From positions 496,001 through 560,000 of the forward strand of contig OY969774.1 in the NCBI GenBank assembly GCA_963702955.1: DNA of 64,000 nucleotides. Reading direction: 5' to 3'. Made by a program: the position numbers and the translations under genes. Positions 25,397-32,536 of this stretch are shown here, piece after piece; position 1 is the stretch's first letter; every line of letters begins with the position of its first letter. The notes under the pieces are model-generated. The model had not been told where the DNA came from, did not search any database, and was given only the letters and a program-made list of their open reading frames with translations. The stretch is from VRUE01 sp963702955. Its GTDB lineage: Bacteria > Actinomycetota > Thermoleophilia > Solirubrobacterales > 70-9.

Positions 25397-27537
25397 CGCG
25401 GTCGTTCGCCGGCGCCTCGGAGCTGACGCCGGAGCTGCTGCGCGGCGCCCCGCTGCACCGGCCGCGGCCGAGCGCGCTGGACGTCTCGCTGGAGCTGCTG
25501 GAGGGCGTCGGGGAGAAGCTCGCCGAGGCGGCGGCGGAGGCCGGCATCCGGACCGTCGGCGACCTGCTGCTGCGGGTGCCGCACAGCCATCGGGATCGGA
25601 CGGTCGTTCCGGTCGGCGATCTGGAGCCGGGGAGGCAGGCGACGATCGGGGTCGAGGTGCTGGCGGACGCCGCGCGGCCGTTCCGGCGGCGCGGGCTGTC
25701 GATCCTGACGGTGAAAGTGGGCGACGAGTCGGGCTCGGTGCGGGCGACCTGGTTCAACCAGCCGTGGCTGGCGCAGAAGCTGACGCGGGGCACGAATCTG
25801 CTGCTTACCGGCTCCATGGACAAACGGGGGTTCCGGGTGTCCGAATATGAGCTCATGGCTCCTGGCCCGCGGATCCTGGCGCCGGAGAGGCCGGGTCTCA
25901 TGCCGGTGCATCCGGCGACCGAGCAGCTCAAAGCGCAGCGGATACGGGGGTGGGTGGAGCAGGCGATTCCTTTGGCCTCCAATTTCATCGAGGCGTTGCC
26001 GGCGGAGCTGCGGGCGCGGCGGGGATTAGCGGGCGTGGGGGATGCGCTGACCGCTGTGCATTTCCCCGAGACCGAAGGGGACGTCGAGGGAGCCCGGGCG
26101 CGGCTGGCCTTCGAAGAGCTGTTCCTCTACCAGGCGATACTGGCTACTCGGAAGCGGTCGCACAGAGTTGCGCGGCCGGCGCCTCGGTTGGGGAAGCCGG
26201 GGGAGAGCGTCGGGCGGTGGATCGAGTCGCTGCCGTTCGAGCCGACCCGGGATCAACTGGCGGCATTCGACGAGATCGACTCCGATCTGGACTCCGGGGA
26301 GCCGATGCAGCGGTTGCTGATGGGGGAGGTCGGGTCGGGGAAGACGGTGGTGGCGCTGTACTCGATGCTGCGGGCGCTGGAAGCCGGGTTCCAGGCGGCG
26401 CTGATGGCGCCGACCGAGACCCTGGCCGAGCAGCACGCGGCGACGCTGGGGAGGCTGCTGGCGGCGGAGGCGACGCCGTTCGCGCTGCTGACCGGGGCGA
26501 CGCCGGCGGCGCGGCGCCGGGAGGCGCTGGAGCGGCTGGCGAGCGGCGAGCTGGGCCTGATCGTCGGCACCCACGCGCTGATCGAGCCCGACGTCCGCTT
26601 CGCCCGGCTCGGGCTCTGCGTGGTCGACGAGCAGCACCGCTTCGGCGTCTCCCAGCGCCGCGCGCTCGACGCCAAGGGGGTGGAGGGCACCGCGCCCCAC
26701 GTCCTCCACATGACCGCGACGCCGATTCCCCGCACCCTCTCGCTGACCGCCTACGGCGACCTCGACACGACCGCCCTGCGGGAGCTGCCGGCCGGGCGGC
26801 AGCCGGTCGAGACGCGCCTGGTCGAGCCCGACGATCGCCCCGCCGCCTACGAGTTCGTCCGCGAGCAGCTGCGCGCCGGGCGGCAGGCCTATGTCGTCTG
26901 CCCGCTGGTCGAGGAGTCCGAGAAAGCGCAGGGAAAGGCGGCGGAGCGGGAGGCCGAGCGGCTCGCGTCGGAGGAGCTGAGCGACTTCTCGCTCGGCGTC
27001 ATCCATGGGCAGATGCCCTCGGCCGGCAAGGCCGCGGCGATGGAGGCGTTCGCGGCGGGCGAGCTCGACGTGCTCGTCGCCACCACGGTGATCGAGGTCG
27101 GGATCGACGTGCCGAACGCGACCGTGATGCTGATCGAGAGCGCCGAGCGCTACGGCGTCTCCCAGTTGCACCAGCTGCGCGGCCGGGTCGGGCGCGGCGA
27201 GCACGCCTCGCACTGCCTGCTCTTCGCCGAGGACGCGGGCGCGATGGCGCGGCGGCGGCTGCGCGCGGTCGTCCGCTCGCGCGACGGCTTCGAGCTGGCC
27301 GAGGTCGATCTGGCGCTACGCGGCGAGGGCGAGGTGCTGGGGACGCGCCAGCACGGACTGCCCCGCTTCGTCGTCGCCGAGCTGCCCGAGGACACGTCAA
27401 CCCTGATCGCCGCCCGCGACGAGGTCCTGGCCCTGCTCCAACGCCACGGCTCCCTCGACGCCCCCGACCTCGGCCCGCTGCTCGACGCGGCCCAGCGCCG
27501 CTTCGGCGCCGGCGCCGCCGACCCGATCCCCCTGTGA
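25372..27537 (+). CDS. recG: ATP-dependent DNA helicase RecG
   Basis: This branch-migration helicase remodels stalled forks and Holliday junctions. It has an N-terminal wedge/OB domain (about 35-160, with LLLRVPHSHRDR), Walker A MGEVGSGKTVVA, Walker B VVDEQHRFGVSQR, TATPIPRTL, and the C-terminal helicase motifs ATTVIEVGIDVPNAT and QLHQLRGRVGRG. The 721 residues are slightly longer than typical. Start is uncertain: GTG 25372 and 25375 both overlap the upstream gene, and no better start lies downstream. Confidence 0.93.
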   Translation: MVAARRPVARSFAGASELTPELLRGAPLHRPRPSALDVSLELLEGVGEKLAEAAAEAGIRTVGDLLLRVPHSHRDRTVVPVGDLEPGRQATIGVEVLADAARPFRRRGLSILTVKVGDESGSVRATWFNQPWLAQKLTRGTNLLLTGSMDKRGFRVSEYELMAPGPRILAPERPGLMPVHPATEQLKAQRIRGWVEQAIPLASNFIEALPAELRARRGLAGVGDALTAVHFPETEGDVEGARARLAFEELFLYQAILATRKRSHRVARPAPRLGKPGESVGRWIESLPFEPTRDQLAAFDEIDSDLDSGEPMQRLLMGEVGSGKTVVALYSMLRALEAGFQAALMAPTETLAEQHAATLGRLLAAEATPFALLTGATPAARRREALERLASGELGLIVGTHALIEPDVRFARLGLCVVDEQHRFGVSQRRALDAKGVEGTAPHVLHMTATPIPRTLSLTAYGDLDTTALRELPAGRQPVETRLVEPDDRPAAYEFVREQLRAGRQAYVVCPLVEESEKAQGKAAEREAERLASEELSDFSLGVIHGQMPSAGKAAAMEAFAAGELDVLVATTVIEVGIDVPNATVMLIESAERYGVSQLHQLRGRVGRGEHASHCLLFAEDAGAMARRRLRAVVRSRDGFELAEVDLALRGEGEVLGTRQHGLPRFVVAELPEDTSTLIAARDEVLALLQRHGSLDAPDLGPLLDAAQRRFGAGAADPIPL

Positions 27538-27547
27538 GATCGTGGGG

Positions 27548-27595
27548 ACGTGCCGAGGGTTAACCACCATATTGGGCGGTCAATCCCCGGCACGT
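27548..27595. terminator. hairpin between recG and rsmD
   Basis: ACGTGCCG (27548-27555) pairs with CGGCACGT (27588-27595), extended by GGG/CCC after a one-base bulge, with a weaker ACC/GGT pair inside. No T run follows, so this may be a factor-assisted terminator after recG or a leader structure for rsmD. Confidence 0.45.
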
Positions 27596-27611
27596 ACTCG
27601 GGCGTGGCGCG

Positions 27612-28154
27612 ATGAGGGTGATTGCGGGAGAGATGAAGGGGCGCCGGCTGCTGGCGCCGCGTGGGTGGAAGGTGCGGCCGACCTCCGACCGGGCGCGCGA
27701 GGCGATCTTCTCCGCTCTCGGCGAGGTCGGCGGCGCCCGCGTCCTCGACCTCTACTGCGGCACCGGCGCGCTTGCCATCGAGGCGCTCTCGCGTGGGGCG
27801 GTCTCGGCGGTCCTGGTCAACCGCGACACCCGCCCGGCCCTCGGCAACATCGAGCATCTCGGCCTCGGCGAGCGCGCCGAGCTGGTTCGCGCAGACGCCG
27901 GCCGCTGGATCGCAGCACGTGCCGAGGACAGCGCCGCGCCGCGCTTCGACCTCGTCTTCCTCGACGCCCCCTATAGACTCGCCGACCGCGTGGGGCAGGA
28001 ACTGAATACACATCTTCCCCGCCTTCTTGCCGAGGGGGGACGGGCGATAGTCGAGAGCGCCGCGCGCCGGCCGCTCCGACTCGAATCCCTGGAGCGGCTC
28101 CGCCAACGTCGCTACGGCGCCGCCGACATCGCCTTCTACGGAGTCCCCGGCTGA
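27612..28154 (+). CDS. rsmD: 16S rRNA (guanine-966-N2)-methyltransferase RsmD
   Basis: The 180-residue SAM methyltransferase begins MRVIAGEMKGRRLLAP and has the signature VRPTSDRAREAIFSAL, then SAM motif LDLYCGTGALAIEALSRGA. Catalytic motif IV reads LDAPY instead of the usual LDPPY. Asp, the final Pro and Tyr are kept, so activity is likely. The stop overlaps the coaD start, the common rsmD-coaD pairing. Confidence 0.9.
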   Translation: MRVIAGEMKGRRLLAPRGWKVRPTSDRAREAIFSALGEVGGARVLDLYCGTGALAIEALSRGAVSAVLVNRDTRPALGNIEHLGLGERAELVRADAGRWIAARAEDSAAPRFDLVFLDAPYRLADRVGQELNTHLPRLLAEGGRAIVESAARRPLRLESLERLRQRRYGAADIAFYGVPG

Positions 28155-28654
28155 TGGCCGAGCGCGACGGCACCGTCGTCTGCCCGGGCAGCTATGACCC
28201 GGTCACCAACGGCCACCTCGACATCATCACCCGCAGCTCGCAGGCCTTCGAGCACGTCGTGGTCGGCGTCGTCAACAACCCGATCCGCAAGGAGAAGACT
28301 CTGTTCACGCCGCCGGAGCGAAAGGCCTTCATCGAGGAGGCGACGGCCGCCCTCGGCAACGTCGAGGTGCAGATCTTCTCCAACCTGCTGGTCGAATTCG
28401 CGCGCGAATCCGGCGCCAAGGCGATCGTCAAGGGCCTGCGGGCGATCTCCGACTTCGAGTACGAGTTCGAGATGGCCCAGCTCAACCGCAAGCTCGACCC
28501 CGGGATCGAGAGCATCTACATGATCGCCTCGCCCCAGTACAGCTTCCTCTCCTCGACCGGGGTGAAGGAAATGGCGACCTTCAAAGGCCACGTCGGGGAC
28601 CTCGTTCCGGCTCCCGTGGCGGCCGCGATGGCGGAGCGCCTCGGTGGAAGGTAG
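28154..28654 (+). CDS. coaD: phosphopantetheine adenylyltransferase
   Basis: This enzyme catalyses the fourth step of coenzyme A synthesis. The nucleotidyltransferase motif GSYDPVTNGHLDIITRS (T/HxGH type) is at residues 15-31, followed by VKGLRAISDFEYEFEMAQLN and YSFLSSTGVKEMA, which bind substrate and carry the ISSTxVR-like segment. Length 166 is standard. It overlaps rsmD by one base. A ~100-bp gap with a weak AAGCCG/CGGCTT hairpin separates it from the next gene. Confidence 0.95.
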   Translation: MAERDGTVVCPGSYDPVTNGHLDIITRSSQAFEHVVVGVVNNPIRKEKTLFTPPERKAFIEEATAALGNVEVQIFSNLLVEFARESGAKAIVKGLRAISDFEYEFEMAQLNRKLDPGIESIYMIASPQYSFLSSTGVKEMATFKGHVGDLVPAPVAAAMAERLGGR

Positions 28655-28757
28655 GCTTCCAGCCGTTACCGCCCGTGGGCGAGAGTTTGCAAAAAGCCGA
28701 GGAAATCGCGGCTTCTTCACCGAAACCCCCTCCGACACGTAGGCTTACGACCTGTCA

Positions 28758-29237
28758 ATGGACGTTCTCGTTCTCATAGACAAGCTGGACGACGTCGTCC
28801 ACAACGCCCGGCCCGTGCCCCTCACGGACCAGGTTCGCGTGGACCGTGAGGAGATCTACGACCTCCTCGACCAGATGCGGGCGACGATCCCCGAGGAGAT
28901 CAAGCAGGCGCGCTGGATCGTCAAGGAGCGCCAGGAGATGCTGGCCGAGGCCAAACGCGAGGCGGAGCGGATCGTCCGCGAGGCGCGCGAGCAGCAGGCC
29001 CGGCTGATCTCCGACGAGGAGGTCACCAAGCAAGCCGAGCGCGCCGCCGACGAGATCGTCGAGGACGCCCGCACGCGCGAGCGCGAGATCCGGCTCGGCG
29101 CCGAGGACTACGCCGACGAGATCCTCAACACGCTCGAGGTCAACCTGCAGAAGTTCCTCGCGGCCGTGCAGCGCGGCCGCGACCGGCTCGCGGGGCGGGA
29201 CGAAGAACCCGTCGCCGAGCTGGACGAGCAGGCCTAG
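28758..29237 (+). CDS. SepIVA/DivIVA-like coiled-coil protein
   Basis: The 159-residue protein begins with an MDVLVLIDKLDDVVHNARPVP segment followed by EEIYDLLDQMRATIPEEIKQA and a long charged coiled coil (about residues 45-135). This matches the SepIVA type known from mycobacteria (division and envelope growth), where the gene likewise lies near a YceD gene and rnc. Assignment rests on this N-terminal pattern and on context. A DivIVA-like scaffold role at the septum or pole is inference. Confidence 0.72.
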   Translation: MDVLVLIDKLDDVVHNARPVPLTDQVRVDREEIYDLLDQMRATIPEEIKQARWIVKERQEMLAEAKREAERIVREAREQQARLISDEEVTKQAERAADEIVEDARTREREIRLGAEDYADEILNTLEVNLQKFLAAVQRGRDRLAGRDEEPVAELDEQA

Positions 29238-29240
29238 CGC

Positions 29241-29753
29241 CTACTCGAGCTCCAGCTCTTTCAGCTTGGCCCATCTTGGGTCGCCGCCGCTGTCGTGGTC
29301 GTGCTCGCCGGGGTCGGCGTCGTTGAGGGACTTGCCGCAGGTCGGGCAGAGGCCGGCGCAGTCGGGTCGGCAGAGGATCTGGGTGGGGATCGCGAGGACG
29401 GCGGCGTCGTGGGCCCAGCGTCCGAGGTCGAGCTCGTCGTCGACGACGTAGGGGCTGCGCAGCTCCTCGTCCTCGGTGTCCGCCTGGTCAACCTCGCGGG
29501 CGTCGACCTCGGTCTCCACGCTCGCCGCCTCGAGGCACCTCATGCAGGGACCGTCTACTCGCAGCGGGAAGCGCAGGCGGAAGGCGTAGCCGTTGCTCGG
29601 GCGCGAGACGTCGAGCCGCGCTCTGACCGCCTCTCGCTGGAACGCGTAGGTCTGCCCGCCCAGCTCGAGGGGATCGAGGCGGATGTCGAGATCCAGCCGC
29701 GTGCCCTGTCCGTGCGCGAGCGAAAGGCGGGCCAGGTCGATGGTCGTGGTCAT
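29241..29753 (-). CDS. YceD/DUF177 family protein
   Basis: The 170-residue protein shows the DUF177 pattern: a beta-rich N-terminal part, GPCMRCLEAASVETEVDAREV, and C-terminal CRPDCAGLCPTCGKSLNDAD with paired Cys. YceD proteins are normally co-transcribed with rpmF and are linked to 23S rRNA or ribosome assembly. Here it lies on the opposite strand to rpmF with a methyltransferase gene between, so the usual yceD-rpmF operon is broken. It converges on the sepIVA-like gene. Confidence 0.87.
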   Translation of the reverse strand: MTTTIDLARLSLAHGQGTRLDLDIRLDPLELGGQTYAFQREAVRARLDVSRPSNGYAFRLRFPLRVDGPCMRCLEAASVETEVDAREVDQADTEDEELRSPYVVDDELDLGRWAHDAAVLAIPTQILCRPDCAGLCPTCGKSLNDADPGEHDHDSGGDPRWAKLKELELE

Positions 29754-29784
29754 TACGATGGCTCCTCCACGACGAGGTTACGGA

Positions 29785-30279
29785 ATGGATCGATTCGACT
29801 GGACACCCGACGAGTACCTGGAGCGGATCCGCTCCAAGGTCCCCCGCTACGACGAGCTGCAGGCGCAGGCCGTGGCGGCGATCCCTTTTCCGCCCGAGCG
29901 GGTGCTGGAGCTGGGAATGGGGACCGGTGAGACGACCCGGCGCCTGATCGAGGCCTATCCCGACGCCTGGGTGGTCGGCCTCGACGCCAGCCCCGACATG
30001 GTCTTCCGCGCCCGCCAGAGCTACGACGACGTCCAGCTCGCCCGCATGGAGGACCCGCTCCCCGACGGCCCCTGGGACCTCGTCATCTCCGTCCTCTCGG
30101 TCAACGACTTGACCGACGAGCAGAAGCAATCCCTCTTCCGCCGCGTGCGCGAGCACTCCCGCTCGCTCGTGATCGGCGACAGCTTCGAGCAAGACCAGCT
30201 GGAGAACCTGGTCGCCTGGTGCGGCGGGGAGATCACCTGGCAAGCCGACGACCTGGCCGTAGTCCGCGCCACGTACTGA
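29785..30279 (+). CDS. SAM-dependent methyltransferase, class I
   Basis: The 164-residue protein has motif I RVLELGMGTGETTRRLIEAYP and an acidic residue in VVGLDASPDMVFRARQSY, then VISVLSVNDLTDEQK, typical of small UbiE/Tam-like methyltransferases. The substrate is unknown. The ATG at 29785 is chosen because it lies after the divergent yceD start with GAGG upstream; a longer frame would overlap yceD. It lies 33 bp before rpmF. Confidence 0.75.
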   Translation: MDRFDWTPDEYLERIRSKVPRYDELQAQAVAAIPFPPERVLELGMGTGETTRRLIEAYPDAWVVGLDASPDMVFRARQSYDDVQLARMEDPLPDGPWDLVISVLSVNDLTDEQKQSLFRRVREHSRSLVIGDSFEQDQLENLVAWCGGEITWQADDLAVVRATY

Positions 30280-30312
30280 GCCGGACCCCGACTCGCTACC
30301 ATGCTGCACCTC

Positions 30313-30525
30313 ATGGCCGTCCCGAAGAAGAGAACGTCGAGCACGCGGCGCGACAAGCGCCGCGCCACGCATAAAGCCGAGAAGGCGCGGCTGAACCGCT
30401 GTCCGCGCTGTCACAGCATGCGACTGCCGCATCGCGTCTGCCCGACCTGCGGCACCTACAACGGGCGCGAGATCGTCACCCACACGATGGCCGATCCGAC
30501 CGCCGGCGCCTCCGACACGGAGTAG
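30313..30525 (+). CDS. rpmF: 50S ribosomal protein L32
   Basis: MAVPKKRTSSTRRDKRRATHK is the L32 N terminus, and CPRC...CPTCGTYNGRE gives the four-Cys zinc site. The ATG 30313 is chosen over an ATG at 30301 because L32 proteins begin MAVPKK. A 20-residue tail after GREIVTHT is a small extension. It precedes plsX by 3 bp, the classic rpmF-plsX arrangement. Confidence 0.95.
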   Translation: MAVPKKRTSSTRRDKRRATHKAEKARLNRCPRCHSMRLPHRVCPTCGTYNGREIVTHTMADPTAGASDTE

Positions 30526-30528
30526 GCG

Positions 30529-31551
30529 ATGGCGGGCGGCGTGACCGTCGCCCTCGACGGCTACGGCGCCGAGCAGGGCTTCGAGGCGCTCGCCGAGGGC
30601 GCCCGCATGGCGGCGGCGGACGGAATCGCGCTGCGTGTGTTCGGACCCGAGCGCGGGCTCGGCCTCGACGGCGTCGACGGGATCGAGCTGGTCCCGACCG
30701 CGGAGTGGATCGGCAACGACGAGGACCCGGTGCCCGCGGTCCGGGCCAAGAAGGAGGCCTCGGTCGTGCGCGCCGCCCGTGAGGTCGCCGAGGGCCGCGC
30801 CGAGGCGATGGTCAGCCCCGGCTCGACCGGGGCGACGATGGCCGCCGCCACCTTCGGCCTGCGCCGCCTCAAGGGCGTGCAGCGCCCGGCGCTCGCCGTG
30901 CAGCTTCCGGTGCCCGGCAAGCCGGTCCTCTTCCTCGACGTCGGCGCCAACGTCGAGGTGCGCGCCCAGCACCTGGTCCAGTTCGCCTTCCTCGGCGCCG
31001 CTTTCAGCGAGGCGGTGCTCGGCGTGCCGCGGCCGCAGGTGGCGCTGCTCTCGGTCGGCGAGGAGGCCGGCAAGGGGAGGGAGGAGGTGGTCGCCGCCGG
31101 CGCCCTGCTGAGCGCGGCGGCCGGGATCGAGTTCGCCGGCAACGTCGAGGGCCGCGACCTGCCGGAAGGGGCCGTCAACGTCGTCGTCACCGACGGCTTC
31201 ACCGGCAACGTCGCGCTGAAGCTGATGGAGGGGACGGCGCGCACGGTCACCGCGGCGATCCGCGGTGCCGCCCGCTCCAACCCGCTGGCCACGCTCGGCG
31301 GCCTGCTGATGCGGCCGGCGCTGGGCGGGCTGCGGCGCGAGCTGCATCCCGACACGACCGGCGGCGCGATCCTGCTCGGCCTGCGCGGCATCGCCGTGGT
31401 CGGCCACGGCAGCGCCGGCCCGGAGGGGATCGCCAACGCGGTGCGCCTGGCGGCGCGCTGCGTCGAGGTCAACGCGATCGGCCGCACCGCGGCGCTGCTC
31501 GAGGACGGCGGCGCCGGCCGCGGCGCGCTGGCCGCCGAGCCGGGCGCGTGA
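30529..31551 (+). CDS. plsX: phosphate acyltransferase PlsX
   Basis: This enzyme makes acyl-phosphate from acyl-ACP for phospholipid synthesis. It begins TVALDGYGAEQGFEALAEGA (family: ALDAMGGD, here with a YGAE variant), has SPGSTGATMAAATFGLRRL, VLFLDVGANVEV, LLSVGEEAGKG, EGRDLPEGAVNVVVTDGFTGNV. Length 340 is normal. It is followed by acpP, rnc and smc, the conserved order. Confidence 0.92.
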   Translation: MAGGVTVALDGYGAEQGFEALAEGARMAAADGIALRVFGPERGLGLDGVDGIELVPTAEWIGNDEDPVPAVRAKKEASVVRAAREVAEGRAEAMVSPGSTGATMAAATFGLRRLKGVQRPALAVQLPVPGKPVLFLDVGANVEVRAQHLVQFAFLGAAFSEAVLGVPRPQVALLSVGEEAGKGREEVVAAGALLSAAAGIEFAGNVEGRDLPEGAVNVVVTDGFTGNVALKLMEGTARTVTAAIRGAARSNPLATLGGLLMRPALGGLRRELHPDTTGGAILLGLRGIAVVGHGSAGPEGIANAVRLAARCVEVNAIGRTAALLEDGGAGRGALAAEPGA

Positions 31552-31564
31552 TAGGAAGTCGGGC

Positions 31565-31810
31565 ATGAACCGCGACGAGGTTTTCGCCCTGGTCCGCGAC
31601 CACCTCGCCGAGGAGCTCGAGGTCAACGCCGCGCGGATCGAGGAGGGAACCCGCTTCAAGGAGGACCTCGACGCCGACTCGCTCGACCTCTACGAGCTGG
31701 TGATGGAGCTGGAGGACCAGTACGGGATCTCCGTCTCCGAGGAGCAGGCCTCGCGGATAGCGACGGTCGGCGACGCGGTCTCCTTCGTCGTGGAGCACGC
31801 GCCGGCGTGA
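31565..31810 (+). CDS. acpP: acyl carrier protein
   Basis: The 81-residue protein carries the phosphopantetheine attachment motif DADSLDLYELVMELED (Ser39) and is acidic throughout. The segment is close to the usual DSLD but followed by LYEL rather than VVEL. It carries growing fatty acyl chains. ATG 31565, 13 bp after plsX; its stop overlaps the rnc GTG by 4 bp. Confidence 0.95.
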   Translation: MNRDEVFALVRDHLAEELEVNAARIEEGTRFKEDLDADSLDLYELVMELEDQYGISVSEEQASRIATVGDAVSFVVEHAPA

Positions 31811-32484
31811 GCGCCCGGGTTCTCTCGGAGCTGATCGCAGAGCTTCCCGAGGACCTCAGGCGCCGCGCCCTGACCCATTCCTCGTGGGCCGAGGACCGGG
31901 TCGAGGAGTCCTACGAGCGGCTCGCCTACCTCGGCGACAGCGTCCTCGCCCTGGCGATCGCCGCCGACATCTACGAGCGCTTCGCCGAGCTCGGCGCCGG
32001 CGAGCTGACGAAGATCCACAACCACGCCGTCAGCGGCGTCTCCTGCGCCGAGGTCGGTCGGGAGCTGGGGGTGCCGGCGATGATCGAAGAGGCCGAGCCG
32101 CAGGCCGAGGAAGCGATCCCGGCGGAGGTGCTGCTGGGCGGCTCGCGACCGCTTCCCGAGGTGACCGAGGCGCTGATCGGCGCCTGCTTCGTCGCCTTCG
32201 GCTTCGAGCGCGTCGCCGCCGCGGTCGCCGCCGCCTTCGCCACCCGGGTCGAGTACGCGACCGAAGCGCCGGTCGATGCGAAGTCGGCCTTGCAGGAGCT
32301 GCTCGCCCGCCGCAGGGCGCGCGTAAGCTACGCGGTGATAGCCGAATCCGGTCCCGCCCACCGGCGGACCTTCGAGGTCGAGGCGCTGGTCGGCGCCGAG
32401 CGAGTGGGGACGGGCGCGGGTCGGAGCAAGAAGGCCGCCGAGCAGATGGCTGCCGAGGAGGCGCTGAAGCGCCTCGGGGACTAG
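31807..32484 (+). CDS. rnc: ribonuclease III
   Basis: The endonuclease domain has the signature YERLAYLGDSVLALAIA (family ERLEFLGDAVL; catalytic Glu and Asp kept) and the second acidic site VTEALIGACFVAFG. The C-terminal double-stranded RNA-binding domain includes DAKSALQELLARR and GRSKKAAEQMAAEEALKRL. It processes rRNA and structured RNA. Length 225 is standard. Confidence 0.94.
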   Translation: MSARVLSELIAELPEDLRRRALTHSSWAEDRVEESYERLAYLGDSVLALAIAADIYERFAELGAGELTKIHNHAVSGVSCAEVGRELGVPAMIEEAEPQAEEAIPAEVLLGGSRPLPEVTEALIGACFVAFGFERVAAAVAAAFATRVEYATEAPVDAKSALQELLARRRARVSYAVIAESGPAHRRTFEVEALVGAERVGTGAGRSKKAAEQMAAEEALKRLGD

Positions 32485-32536
32485 CGGGGAAGGTGCGTCC
32501 GACCGAAACGCGAGCCTTCCGGACAGAGGACGAAGG

